11,611 nucleotides of DNA from Rodentolepis nana (lineage: Eukaryota; Platyhelminthes; Cestoda; Cyclophyllidea; Hymenolepididae): assembly GCA_900617975.1 (NCBI GenBank), contig UZAE01001767.1:1-11611 (forward strand), read 5' to 3'. A program made the translations under genes and the position numbers. Under the pieces are notes generated by a model, which did no database searches, was not told the DNA's origin, and saw nothing but the letters and a program-made list of their open reading frames with translations. Positions 1 through 8,348 of the stretch are shown here, piece after piece (the stretch's first letter is position 1; the number at the start of each line of letters is the position of its first letter).

Positions 1-4
1 CCTT

Positions 5-37
5 CCCTCCCCTCCCCCCCCCCAACCCCACACCCCC
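5..37. other. C-rich tract with G-quadruplex potential on the minus strand
   Basis: The plus strand carries five C runs of 3, 4, 10, 4 and 5 bases separated by 1-3 bases. The minus strand therefore fits the pattern of four or more G runs with short loops used to predict intramolecular G-quadruplexes. No gene is attached to it in the window, so any regulatory role is unknown. It could also simply be a low-complexity tract or a gap-edge artefact, as it sits at the very start of the window. Confidence 0.5.
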
Positions 38-40
38 ACT

Positions 41-1641
41 AAAATTTGTACCATTTGCTGGAGTGTCGGGAATAATAATTCACATGCCTATAACCTTAAA
101 ACTCAGTTATATTATGGCCAATTATTTCCCATAAAATTCTTAGGCATGACTGTTGAAAGGATAACAATAATTTGCTCAGAAATATTCCCTGTCTTAAAAT
201 TTTATTAGAAAATGGCAGAATTTTTGCATTATCAAGAAAAAAGTGTTGTTGAATTAAAGGAAGTTCAATTTTTCAAATATTTGGCTGAGGCGCCATAAAA
301 TGGAAAATCCTTCCATGAAAAGTATCGGGAACACGTTTGAATCGAATTAGAGACACAGTTAATACTTTTCCATTTTGTTTATACGAGGGCACAGGCTAAT
401 TTACGAAAATGAAAGCAGGAAAATAGGCTTCTGATCAACGTAATTCAGTTTTTTTCTAGCCCTAAACAGCGAAGCGATTTACATGATTTCAATCTTTTGA
501 AAGAAATTTATTGACCAACCCAATTAACTGAAATAAGACCATCTGCGATGGTAGACACTAACGTTCAACATGGCGAATGACCTCTTGTGGGTCGGAATTA
601 ATTAATACCCGACCACTAATTGATGCTTTTATGTCAAAAACATGTGCGATAATTTATTTTGAACGCGAGAGGATTGAAAACTTGTTCCAGTAGTCCTCAT
701 GAACCCGTCTCGATGCACTTCAAAAGTGGGATATCGCCACGCTAATAGTACTAGCTGAATGCAATCTCACTAATAGTTCATATTGACGACAATCGATAAA
801 AGAGAAAATTCCTGTAAAAATGTCCCACTTAAATTCTCCATAAATTGGAATGGTTGGTCAGTAAACTAAATCTCAGGAAGAGAGATGATACCGGTATGCA
901 TTGACCTCGCAGTACCTTGTCAACCAATTTGGCGTGGGTTCTCTCCCCCTCTCCCCCCTCCGTATGCTAATTAATGACGTGACCCGCTTACTTCCAACAT
1001 GAATAAGAAATAAGCAGCTAACTTTCATTGATGTGAAAGCAGTTGAAACAATCTCGGTTGGCCTAAATTACTAGAAGAGGAATGACTGATTTTGTTTGTA
1101 TTCTATTGTACTTGTCAAAACAGCACACCATCAACGCTCTCCGTTTCTCCTCCTTCTTTTTACTGCAACCTTCATTAGTTTTGACAAAAATTTATTACCC
1201 ACTTGCCTTTAGCAAAGTTTTCAAATTTTTGTAACAAATTTAAAAAAAATTGGTGTTATAACAATAAATTAATAACTCTTTAAAAGTCAGATTTCAGAAA
1301 GGCAAAAACCTTCTGAACTGCTTTCATTTCCGATTTAATCATCGAGTTGAAATTGCAATCAATCAAACCAAAAATCTGATTGAATTTCGTAATTATTTAT
1401 TTCTTAACATTGCGTTGTCTTATTTTTTCTTTTTTTATTTTGTTTAAATGTACTGAATTGAGTAATGAAATTACTTCCCATATTAAGGTTGACATCCAGA
1501 ATGTGTTTTAATTTGCTTCAGTCTCAATAAACTGACTTTTTAACCAAGCATAAATATTATTGCGAATTGTGGTAAGTTTACTTTCACAATAGCATAAGTT
1601 TCGAAGAAAAAATTTATTTCAGTAAATGAAAGCGAATTGAA
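41..1641. other. AT-rich sequence, no recognisable gene
   Basis: This stretch is AT-rich with frequent stop codons on both strands and no ORF that reads like protein. The only compositional feature is a short pyrimidine run near 942-961 (CTCTCCCCCTCTCCCCCCTCC-like). No repeat shared with the rest of the window was noticed. It is probably intergenic or intronic DNA. Confidence 0.6.
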
Positions 1642-1697
1642 GCAATAGACTAACCTCCACGTGGTGCACCCTGGGCAACGTTTACTCATACGGCAAA
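1642..1697 (+). repeat. Head segment of dispersed repeat family, copy A
   Basis: This is the unique lead-in to the tandem array that follows. It recurs in copies B (5376-5460) and C (11505-11611), so it is part of a dispersed repeat. The best conserved part reads ACCTCCACGTGGTGCACCCTG, followed by CATACGGCAAAA. It contains two overlapping 8-bp palindromes, CCACGTGG (1657-1664, with an E-box core CACGTG) and GGTGCACC (1663-1670). AATAGACT at 1644-1651 is the reverse complement of AGTCTATT at 1700-1707, which could give a stem closing over the head. Nothing here suggests protein coding. Confidence 0.75.
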
Positions 1698-1837
1698 AAA
1701 GTCTATTAACCGGCAGTTGACTTCTGACTTCAAACTACCATCACCCCACTGTATGTCATATTCGACTATTTTTACAGTACTCACCTCACCTTTGTCCATA
1801 TTCGACCATTTCACAGTACTCACCTCACCTTTTTTCT

Positions 1838-1963
1838 TAAATTCGACCACTTCAACAGTACTCATCTTACCTTTTCTCTTCGACTTCTCACTTCAAACTA
1901 CCATCACCCCACTGTATGTCAAATTCGACCCCTTCCACAGTACTCACCTCACCTTTGCTCTAC
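1838..1963 (+). repeat. 126-bp segment, identical to 3142-3267
   Basis: By eye these 126 bases match positions 3142-3267 at every base, an offset of 1304 bp. Neighbouring modules of the same type differ at several sites. Identity over this length points to recent copying inside the array by unequal exchange or gene conversion. Confidence 0.85.
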
Positions 1964-2592
1964 TGTCGACTTCTTCCACAGTACTAACCTCACCTTTTTT
2001 CTACCTATTTCTCACTTCAAACTACCATCACCCCACTGTATGTCATATACCTCTGACTTCAAACTACCATCACCCCACTGTATGTCATATTTCACCACTT
2101 CCACAGTACTCACCTCGCCTTTTTTCTACCTTCAGTTGACTCTGACCCCACTGTATGTCATATTCGACTAAGGCAGTTGACTTCTCACTTCAAACTACCA
2201 TCACCTCACTTATGTCATATTCGACCCCTTTCACAGTAATCATCTTACCTTACTGTGTCATATTCGACTACTTCCACAGTACTCACCTCACCTACAGTTG
2301 ACTTCTCACTTCAAACTACCATGACCCCACTGTACGGTAGTTGACTTCTGACTTCAAAGACAAAAAAGTCTATTGATCGGCAGTTGACTTCTGACTTGCA
2401 AAAAGTCTATTGATCGGCAGTTGACTTCTGACTTCAAACTACCATCACCCCACTCTATTACTTTAACGGTACAAGTCTATTAACTGGCAGTTGACTTCTC
2501 ACTTCAAACTAAGATCTATTAACTGGCAGTTGACTTCTCTATGTCATATTCGTTATATTAACTGGCAGTTGACTTCTCACTTCAAACTACCC

Positions 2593-2721
2593 TAAAAAAG
2601 TCTATTATTCGGCAGTTGACTTCTGACTTCAAAGCGGCAAAAAAGTCTATAAACCGGCAGTTGACTTCTCACTATCGGCAAAAAAATTCTATTAACCGGC
2701 AGTTGACTTCTGACTTCAACG
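2593..2721 (+). repeat. 129-bp segment, identical to 2778-2906 (185-bp higher-order period)
   Basis: This segment holds three successive core modules with private variants (TATTATTCGG, TATAAACCGG and an AAAAAAATTCT version). The same three variants recur in the same order at 2778-2906, exactly 185 bp downstream and identical by eye. This is a higher-order duplication within the array. Confidence 0.85.
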
Positions 2722-2777
2722 CAAAAAGGTCTATTAACTGGCAGTTGACTTCTCACTTCAAACTACCAAAGACTCAA

Positions 2778-2906
2778 TAAAAAAGTCTATTATTCGGCAG
2801 TTGACTTCTGACTTCAAAGCGGCAAAAAAGTCTATAAACCGGCAGTTGACTTCTCACTATCGGCAAAAAAATTCTATTAACCGGCAGTTGACTTCTGACT
2901 TCAACG
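2778..2906 (+). repeat. Second copy of the 129-bp higher-order segment
   Basis: It matches 2593-2721 base for base by eye. The sequence diverges right after the shared end: GCAAAAAGGTC after the first copy, GGCAAAGTC after the second. That break marks the edge of the duplicated block. Confidence 0.85.
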
Positions 2907-3141
2907 GCAAAGTCTATTAACTGGTAGTTGACTTCTCCGCATACGGCAAAAAAGTCTATTAACCGGCAGTTTTCTTCTCACTTCAAACTACCATGACCCC
3001 CCTATATGTCCTACATTCTCATACGGCAAAAAAGTCTATTAACCGGCATTTGACATGACTTCAAACTACAATCACCCCACTGTATGTCAAATTCGACTAC
3101 TTGACTTCAAACTACCATCATCCCACTCTATGCCATATTCG

Positions 3142-3267
3142 TAAATTCGACCACTTCAACAGTACTCATCTTACCTTTTCTCTTCGACTTCTCACTTCAA
3201 ACTACCATCACCCCACTGTATGTCAAATTCGACCCCTTCCACAGTACTCACCTCACCTTTGCTCTAC
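3142..3267 (+). repeat. Second copy of the 126-bp array segment
   Basis: It matches 1838-1963 base for base by eye and lies near the right end of the array. The two ends of the array therefore share a nearly identical block while the interior is dominated by short core modules. Confidence 0.85.
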
Positions 3268-3411
3268 ACTTCCACAATACTCATCTTACCTTTTCACTGC
3301 CTTTGTGCCTGTCTACCTCTTTTACATATTTGAATCACTTTTCTGTTCCCCTTCACCACTTTTTCTCACTTTGATGTTCCTCCCCGCTGTGATCTCGAAG
3401 TCAGTTAAAGG

Positions 3412-3446
3412 GCTAATGATAGGTATCAAAACGCCTGCCATTTGAA
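3412..3446 (-). repeat. 35-bp hairpin terminus motif, inverted copy
   Basis: Read on the minus strand it begins TTCAAATGGCAGGC and ends ATCATTAGC, the same 35-bp layout as 5343-5377 and 10422-10456. Only a few internal positions differ (GTTTTGATACCT in the middle). It lies about 110 bp past the recognisable end of the array and points back toward it, as the right-hand terminus of an inverted-end element would. The hairpin is weakened in this copy (TTGATA against TATCA). Confidence 0.75.
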
Positions 3447-3687
3447 ATGAATAAATAAATTGGGGGAGAATTTGATAAATCGATGTTTGACTGGAACAGA
3501 GGCTTGGAATCCTAAGGATCGGGATCAACACCCATATTTACTAAACCAGGTATATTGAGCGAATATGAATAAAGGTGCCAATTCCAAATGACATTTAATT
3601 AGAAAGTAAGAAGTGTGTTATTCAATCAGAGACCCAAAAGTGTAATTTTTGTGTCTGTGCTGAAAATATCAAGCTATCATTCAACAG

Positions 3688-3788
3688 GCCAAGTGACTAT
3701 CCATGAGCTTCGCTCATGTGCAGCTTGCAACGAAATAATCAGAACACTAACTTATGATCAAAGCTCAAGGAAACATTTGCGCACGCAC
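3688..3788 (+). CDS. Candidate internal exon with a zinc-finger-like C2H2 pattern
   Basis: A 101-bp open segment lies between an acceptor-like site (TTCAACAG, ending 3687) and a near-consensus donor GTGAGT at 3789-3794. In the open frame it contains CAAC, then 15 residues, then HLRTH, giving C-x2-C-x15-H-x3-H. The second histidine is the last codon before the donor. Classical C2H2 fingers have about 12 residues between the second Cys and first His, and the usual aromatic and leucine spacing is only partly present, so this may be an atypical finger or chance. No further fingers were found nearby. The flanking frame stays open from 3615 to 3854, but its start is not convincing. Confidence 0.25.
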
Positions 3789-4050
3789 GTGAGTACAGTT
3801 CGTGTAAATCGCACATCTTTATCAATCAGAATAGTTATGATGCGTTGCAGATGAAAAATTAGGGGTACTAAAATTCAAGTAAAGTGGGGCGAACCAAGGA
3901 ATGCCTTGAGAGCTAGAACGTTCTTGAACGTGCAATGAGATCGCGTTAGAGAGAAAATGAGGTAACTAGTTCAGAGACCTCTCGACCAGTCAATAATCAA
4001 TGATCATTTTAGAGTTATCGTACCCACACAATATTTAATGTTTATCCTCT

Positions 4051-4414
4051 ATGCCATTAAGTAAGCAAATCAACATACGCATTCTTGTAGTCCAAACGAA
4101 CGGGTTTCACGTCATTTGGTTGCTTCCTATATATCCTCAAGGCAGCTTAGATAATGACGCCAACCATTTCAAGCTAAAAGATCTACCTGAAGGTATTACC
4201 AAGCATAAGTCAAGACTTGTTAGTGGGGCAATCTGTTACAGAATTAAGACTACTCCTATATGCACCTATATTTGTTCCCAGTTTCATTACCTTTTGGTTT
4301 GTTTCTCAATGTGTACGAATTCTGCTGATACTGAATTACGGATTCTTGAGAAATCTTTTCAGCATTGCTCACGGAAAGAATTACAATAACGATTCACTAA
4401 GCATTTTCGCTTAA
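4051..4414 (+). other. Two overlapping open frames, no recognised product
   Basis: One frame runs from an ATG at 4051 to 4389 (112 codons). A second plus-strand frame is open from 4178 to 4414 and reads as a hydrophobic stretch (RLLLYAPIFVPSFITFWFV and on) that could pass for a membrane segment. Neither matches a family I recognise, and there is no convincing splice or promoter signal to choose between them. T-rich DNA often gives hydrophobic spurious translations. Treat it as an open stretch of unknown status. Confidence 0.15.
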
Positions 4415-5342
4415 AATGCTCAATACTTTTGAGTGATGGAATTTTAATAGGATCGTAGAAGATATCTAGACAGCTCATCACTTATGAGTAGCTATCTTGT
4501 TTCTGTTCAAGGATAACGGCGTGTTATCAAATACTGGGACACTAAGTTATGTCTGCGTATTCCAAATATGTGTTACGAATTTGTGTTCGCTTTTCACGTA
4601 AACAGAATTCACATGGATAAAACTTCCCTTTATAGACACTCAAAAATTAGCCTTATTTGGATAATGCTAATTTACTTGAATTTGACACTTCGAAGAAAAC
4701 GGAAAGTGAATATTCAATGAGTCACACTTGAACTAGGTTCGTTTTTAATTAATTGTTAAAATAAATGATGAATATCTCTGGAGTTTTCGGATGTATATAC
4801 AACCTTTAATCACGTACACTTTGAACACATGGGCCAAACACAAATGTTTCACCAATATCACTCTTGAGAAAATATAAATAAATCTAACGAACCTTAACAA
4901 ATCAATATGAGGTATAGAGAGTGTGTAAAATTAGGAAATCAAGAAATTGTTCCATTCGAACCTTTCCTTATTTGGGTAATTAATTCAATGCAATAGCCAT
5001 TCTTTAAGTTAAACTTCTTCTGTTTGGATTTGAATCATACATTACAGATTTGAAATAAAAGAATTTTTCGTAGAGAATATTGTCGATATTTTTTGCTATT
5101 GATTTAAATCAATACGACGTTTGTTATTCAATAAATTTTTGTGATAGCAAACTTGACCCCTTCAGATAATCGTGCTAGCATTTCCATTCAATATCAACTG
5201 ACAAAGTCGGAATTCAGTACTTATATCTGATAAAGTAATAAAATAATTATACTTTGGACTCAAATTTTCAATCATATCTATTCCTTATGCCATTATATTT
5301 GATTTGATTTTATTGGATACTTTAAAGTGAGCTCAATATTAT
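4415..5342. other. AT-rich sequence, no recognisable gene
   Basis: There is no protein-like ORF on either strand. One small perfect hairpin is visible at 4512-4528 (GATAAC, 5-base loop, GTTATC). It is not followed by a T tract and has no evident role. Confidence 0.6.
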
Positions 5343-5377
5343 TTCAAATGGCAGGCTTTATGATATTAATCATTAGC
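5343..5377 (+). repeat. 35-bp hairpin terminus motif joined directly to a head segment
   Basis: This is a forward copy of the motif at 10422-10456 and 3412-3446 (minus). It begins TTCAAATGGCAGGC and ends ATGATATTAATCATTAGC, where ATGAT and ATCAT can pair over a 4-base loop. The last GC runs straight into head copy B, so this copy shows the hairpin as the left end of the repeat family. Confidence 0.8.
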
Positions 5378-5460
5378 CAATAGACTTACCTCCACGTAGT
5401 GCACCCTGGATTACGTATATTCATACGGCAAAAAGGTCTATCACTCGGTATTTGACTTCA
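5376..5460 (+). repeat. Head segment of dispersed repeat family, copy B (no array)
   Basis: It aligns with copies A and C through AATAGACTTACCTCCACGTA, GTGCACCCTGG, CATACGGCAAAAAGGTCTAT and a decayed TTGACTTCA. Point changes break both palindromes of copy A, for instance CCACGTAG instead of CCACGTGG. The repeat ends after a single decayed core, and no tandem array follows. It is an old, shortened copy or one that never expanded. Confidence 0.75.
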
Positions 5461-6290
5461 ATTTATTATGATTAATGAACTCAATAAAAAGATGCACTTT
5501 TAGCTCAAAGTCTACTTAACCTATTTCAATAATAGAAATAGCAGTTAAAGATTTTTATTGATTAATGCAAATGACTAATAAAATAGAAAAGTCACGCAGT
5601 CAAAGTAAGTTCGTTAGGAACCAATTAAGACTTAAGCATTCAGGCACTGCCGTTGTCTAGTTTACTTACGTCTCACATCAACACTGTGATGATATTTATT
5701 TACTTGAATGTTATTTTAGGTTGATTATGAAAAATGCTTAACAAAAATTATCTCCCTCTCCCACACACATGCACACAATAATTTAACGAAACCGCAAACA
5801 AATTATTCACTTCCTCTTTACTTGATTAATTTTGAAGGGAGATGGATTTTGTTCTTGCAAAACTTAGATAGTTGGTAATTGTTCAAAATACAGACAGTTG
5901 TTTGTTCGAATGGTCTACTTCTTCATGCCTTCAAGTCACGCAAAATATCAACATTTTTAACAATTCTTTAAAATGCATGCTCGTGATTAATTTTGAATAA
6001 TATAATAAATTCTGAGCTCACAATCAATGTTTCGCTTATTTAATTCATTCTTTAAAGTAAAATTGAACATTCGAGAGTGCGGTATAAAGTTTTCAAAGTT
6101 GAATTCATAGATGCTGTTTCCCCTGAATATAATACCAGTGGTGTCGGTAATTAATAGATTTTTAGCCTAATCAATAACATCTGTCATGACTAAAGTTACC
6201 CCACTGATCAATTCTTAGCACTACAGATGTCTAGTTGATTTTGCTTTCAGAATCAGTTTTGATTGATGCAATTTAATTCAATTATTTCAC
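5461..6290. other. AT-rich sequence, no recognisable gene
   Basis: No ORF reads like protein. A perfect 7-bp hairpin is present at 5521-5541 (CTATTTC, 7-base loop, GAAATAG). ACTCAATAAAAA near 5479 also occurs inside the array near 2772, which may mark a decayed remnant of the repeat but is too short to rely on. Confidence 0.5.
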
Positions 6291-6329
6291 TGATCAAAAT
6301 GTTTGATTCTATTCAATTTTGATCAAAAT
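6291..6329. repeat. TGATCAAAAT inverted/direct repeat with a 14-bp palindrome
   Basis: TGATCAAAAT at 6291-6300 is the reverse complement of ATTTTGATCA at 6316-6325. The second site extends into the perfect 14-bp palindrome ATTTTGATCAAAAT (6316-6329). The arrangement could form a stem with a 15-base loop or bind a dimeric factor. In AT-rich DNA a palindrome this size can arise by chance, so function is unproven. Confidence 0.5.
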
Positions 6330-6351
6330 CCCTTTAAATACTTATTTTAAT

Positions 6352-6623
6352 TCACTTTTTATAATTGAATCCACTAATGAACTTATTTGCCATATAACCA
6401 GCATCTACTTGAAAAAATGAATTATGTTTGAAATTCTTTTTATATGGTGTTGAAGATTGAGCAACCAGACTCAGTGAACTGGCAGAAGTATGGAAAAATA
6501 TAGACGGTGGAGTCTCAGAAGTTAAGATTATGCCAGATAAAATAATTGCATAGAAGGCTGCGAATTTCAATAAATCATTGAAATCTGAGCTATATTTACC
6601 CATTCTTTTCATGTCAAAATAAT
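6352..6623 (-). CDS. Candidate exon: small protein with signal-peptide-like N-terminus
   Basis: On the minus strand an excellent acceptor (a T-rich tract ending TTTTCTTTTCAG, AG at 6625-6624) is followed after 11 bases by an ATG at 6612-6610. The frame then stays open for 86 codons to a TGA at 6354-6352. The product starts with a basic stretch (MKRMGKY), then has a hydrophobic run FAAFYAIILSGIILTSETPP that resembles a signal peptide or single membrane segment. The rest is serine- and lysine-rich with no family I know. A possible donor AAA|GTGAAT (from 6355) overlaps the stop, so this could be an internal exon rather than a terminal one. No partner exon was identified. It may be a short secreted protein or a chance ORF. 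Confidence 0.25.
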
Positions 6624-6663
6624 CTGAAAAGAAAATATTAAATCGAGACCACTTTTGCCTCAA

Positions 6664-7500
6664 ATTATAAAACGATACTTCATAAAACTCAAAATTTACA
6701 ACTGAGTCTACTCATTTTTGTGTTCCCCTGTCATTAGATCATCGGGGAAATGTTCAACATATCGACAATTCATATTTTTGCAAATTAAATAAAATAATTG
6801 GCATTTCAAACATACTGGTATGAGAGAAATACCAAATAAGTTCGCATCGAGAATTAACTTAATTAAAAAGTGAGCTGACAAATATTTTTATAAATAGTTA
6901 TAAATCATAACAAATAAATAATGATATAATAATTTGTGTTTGAAACATAATTTCCTTCCACTGTTGAAGCAGAAACAGGAGGAGAGATATCTCTGCGAAT
7001 TTTCATATATTTTGTAATATTTTTGATAATAAAAATAGCTCTTCGTCTTTTCAACAGATTGATTTACCCAAGTAGGCTTAAAATTTTAACTAAAGGCCAA
7101 CGAAATTTGTTATTTTTTAATTTTTTATAAGCGTTCTTAACGTATTTAAAATATTTTTTTCATCCGCCGTAATTCAATACAAACCGTCTAAATATCTCCA
7201 GTTTTGCTAATTCCTTTACATAATAATCTGCCGAAGTATTTCAGATATTTACAAATTATATGCTAATGCGTTTATTGGTGGAAGGAAAGGAAGTGTCTCT
7301 GTTTACGATTCCAAAAAGGAGGGATAAAGTATAAACTATCTAAAGGAGATGCAGGTAGGCGAATAAGCAAATTGGAAAAGGTGAAATATAAATTCTATTA
7401 ACGGAGTCTTAAAAAAGGCCTTCCCAAGGAATTTTATTCTTATTGGCTGTTGAAATGGGTGGGTACACACATATGAACTACAAATAAGTGGATCGATTAT
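6664..7500. other. AT-rich sequence, no recognisable gene
   Basis: Both strands are rich in stops. A donor-like GATGCAG|GTAGGC near 7351 was seen, but no convincing exon leads into it. Nothing here matches the dispersed repeats found elsewhere in the window. Confidence 0.55.
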
Positions 7501-7539
7501 TTACAGTAAAAGCCAACCAAGGATAAAATCACCCCCTGT

Positions 7540-7935
7540 AGCGGATTGCTACTTTATTAAAGCCTGACTGGCTCAGAAATCTCTGTGGCAGAATCTCCTA
7601 CATCTAGCTAGAATCCCAGAACTAGCTAAGCTATAGCCCAGCTATAAAGGAAACAGAAGTGTAGCAAGGAGCACGTCTATTCAGTGAGCATATTAAGTGT
7701 AGCAAGGAGCACGTTTACCTAGGACGTATATTGCGGATAAAGTGTGTTCACGCAGGGAGCTACTCATGATCAGGATGGGGGATTAGGTTAAACAGAGGTT
7801 GATGATTGGTCACTGTTTCTACGGTCGCTGCACACAGAGTTGTACGGCCGCACCTCCCAATCCTGGGGAGCAGACAAGCAGGCATACGATGACGCACAGA
7901 GCGATAACGTGTCCCACACCCACCCACCCCATTTT
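7540..7935. other. Locally GC-richer block of unknown origin
   Basis: Composition is clearly less AT-rich than the flanks. It may be a decayed mobile element or an old exon-bearing segment. It holds a perfect 7-bp hairpin at 7605-7628 (TAGCTAG, 10-base loop, CTAGCTA) and a 20-bp direct repeat. An open plus-strand frame begins at 7799, but its translation up to about 7935 resembles no family I recognise. No SINE-type box A or box B was found. Confidence 0.4.
7657..7732 (+). repeat. Degenerate 38-bp tandem dimer
   Basis: AAGTGTAGCAAGGAGCACGT occurs at 7657-7676 and again at 7695-7714, exactly 38 bp apart. The next 18 bases of each unit match at about 10 positions and both end in ATATT or GCATATT. 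It looks like an old tandem duplication. Confidence 0.65.
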
Positions 7936-7961
7936 CTTGATTACCAAAATCTACAACTTAG

Positions 7962-7993
7962 AATGTCCAAATACTTGTGAAATTTATCAAAAA
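7962..7993 (+). CDS. Candidate mini-exon upstream of the EF-hand segment
   Basis: A 32-bp segment lies between an AG acceptor (ACAACTTAG ending 7961) and a donor GTAAGG at 7994-7999. In frame it encodes (E)CPNTCEIYQK, with a C-x3-C pair. The donor is in phase 0, and the next acceptor, AAAAAG ending at 8046, is also in phase 0. That would give a 53-bp intron with a TTTTTCTTCATCACC tract. The acceptor is weak and the exon very short, so this joins to the EF-hand segment only as a hypothesis. Confidence 0.2.
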
Positions 7994-8046
7994 GTAAGGC
8001 ATAATGATAAATCGAAATCAATTTTTCTTCATCACCTCGTAAAAAG

Positions 8047-8139
8047 CTTGTAAAACAAATGATGATTGAACAATTCAGTGACAAGAATGGAGATGGGGAT
8101 CAAATGGAATTTTCAGATGAATTAAACGTAACACAAAAG
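8047..8139 (+). CDS. Candidate exon encoding one EF-hand-like calcium-binding motif
   Basis: The plus-strand frame from 8047 encodes 31 residues: an amphipathic lead LVKQMMIEQFS, the acidic loop DKNGDGDQMEFSDE, and LNVTQK. The first six loop residues D-K-N-G-D-G fit the canonical EF-hand loop (D1, N3, D5, G6). Past that point the loop seems to carry one extra residue (D). If that is skipped, M, F and D fall at positions 8, 10 and 12, and an acidic residue closes the loop. The segment sits between an acceptor with a pyrimidine tract (ending AAAAAG at 8046) and a donor AAG|GTATTA at 8140, both in phase 0. EF-hands bind Ca2+ and normally come in pairs, but no partner hand was seen. The family is unknown. 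A cysteine pair just upstream would suit a secreted SPARC/follistatin-like EF-hand domain, but that is weak. Confidence 0.4.
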
Positions 8140-8195
8140 GTATTATCGGGCATTCAAGTTCCTCTAGATTCCAATCACATCTTTTCGAATTTTGA

Positions 8196-8348
8196 CGAAA
8201 ATTGACCAATAAAGCCTCAAAATGCCAACCTGTTTATTTATGTGAGATTTCTGCAATGGAGAGTAAAGAATATTTCTTGGCAATTTTATGGGAAATAATT
8301 GGCAAAAGAATTAGAAAGCAGTATGAAATGACACCAGTATTCAGATAG
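8196..8348 (+). other. Short open frame downstream of the EF-hand segment
   Basis: About 50 codons are open, ending at TAG 8346-8348, and include a charged, protein-like stretch MESKEYFLAILWEIIGKRIR. A different frame from 8215 is also open for 27 codons and would be in phase with the donor at 8140. No acceptor is good enough to choose, and no family is recognised. It could be the next exon of the same gene or chance. Confidence 0.12.

Larger units (their letters stand above)
1698..3300 (+). repeat. Complex tandem array (minisatellite-like) of mixed modules
   Basis: The array is made of recurring modules rather than one fixed unit. Module 1 is AAAAAAGTCTATTAACCGGC followed by AGTTGACTTCTGACTTCAAA. 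Module 2 is CTACCATCACCCCACTGTAT followed by GTCATATTCGAC. Module 3 is TTCCACAGTACTCACCTCAC followed by CTTTTTTC. From about 1698 to 2335 modules 1-3 alternate as long units. From about 2340 to 3060 the array is mostly module 1, with core starts (CAGTTGACTTCT) spaced about 37-72 bp apart; from 3060 to 3300 modules 2 and 3 return. About 17 cores are recognisable. Long open frames across it, read as repeated SNYHHPTVCHI-type peptide, come from the repeat lacking stops and have no ATG-led gene structure. The array could be the variable interior of a mobile element or a small satellite locus. Confidence 0.85.

Noticed and set aside
1717..2139. 140-codon open frame within the tandem array
   Set aside because: It starts at TTG, and the translation is a repeated peptide that follows the DNA repeat. 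It is a by-product of a stop-poor repeat frame.
1642..3300. CRISPR-like array
   Set aside because: Core repeats are variable, modules adjoin other repeated modules instead of unique spacers, and the host looks eukaryotic.
3101..3445. 114-codon open frame across the array end and inverted hairpin
   Set aside because: It starts at TTG inside the repeat and runs through the hairpin motif. No protein-like features beyond the repeat.
3322..3531. 69-codon minus-strand frame over the inverted hairpin motif
   Set aside because: It crosses a repeat terminus and has no protein-like features.
4512..4528. GATAAC/GTTATC hairpin as a terminator
   Set aside because: No following T tract and the sequence is not bacterial. 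A 6-bp stem is expected by chance at this scale.
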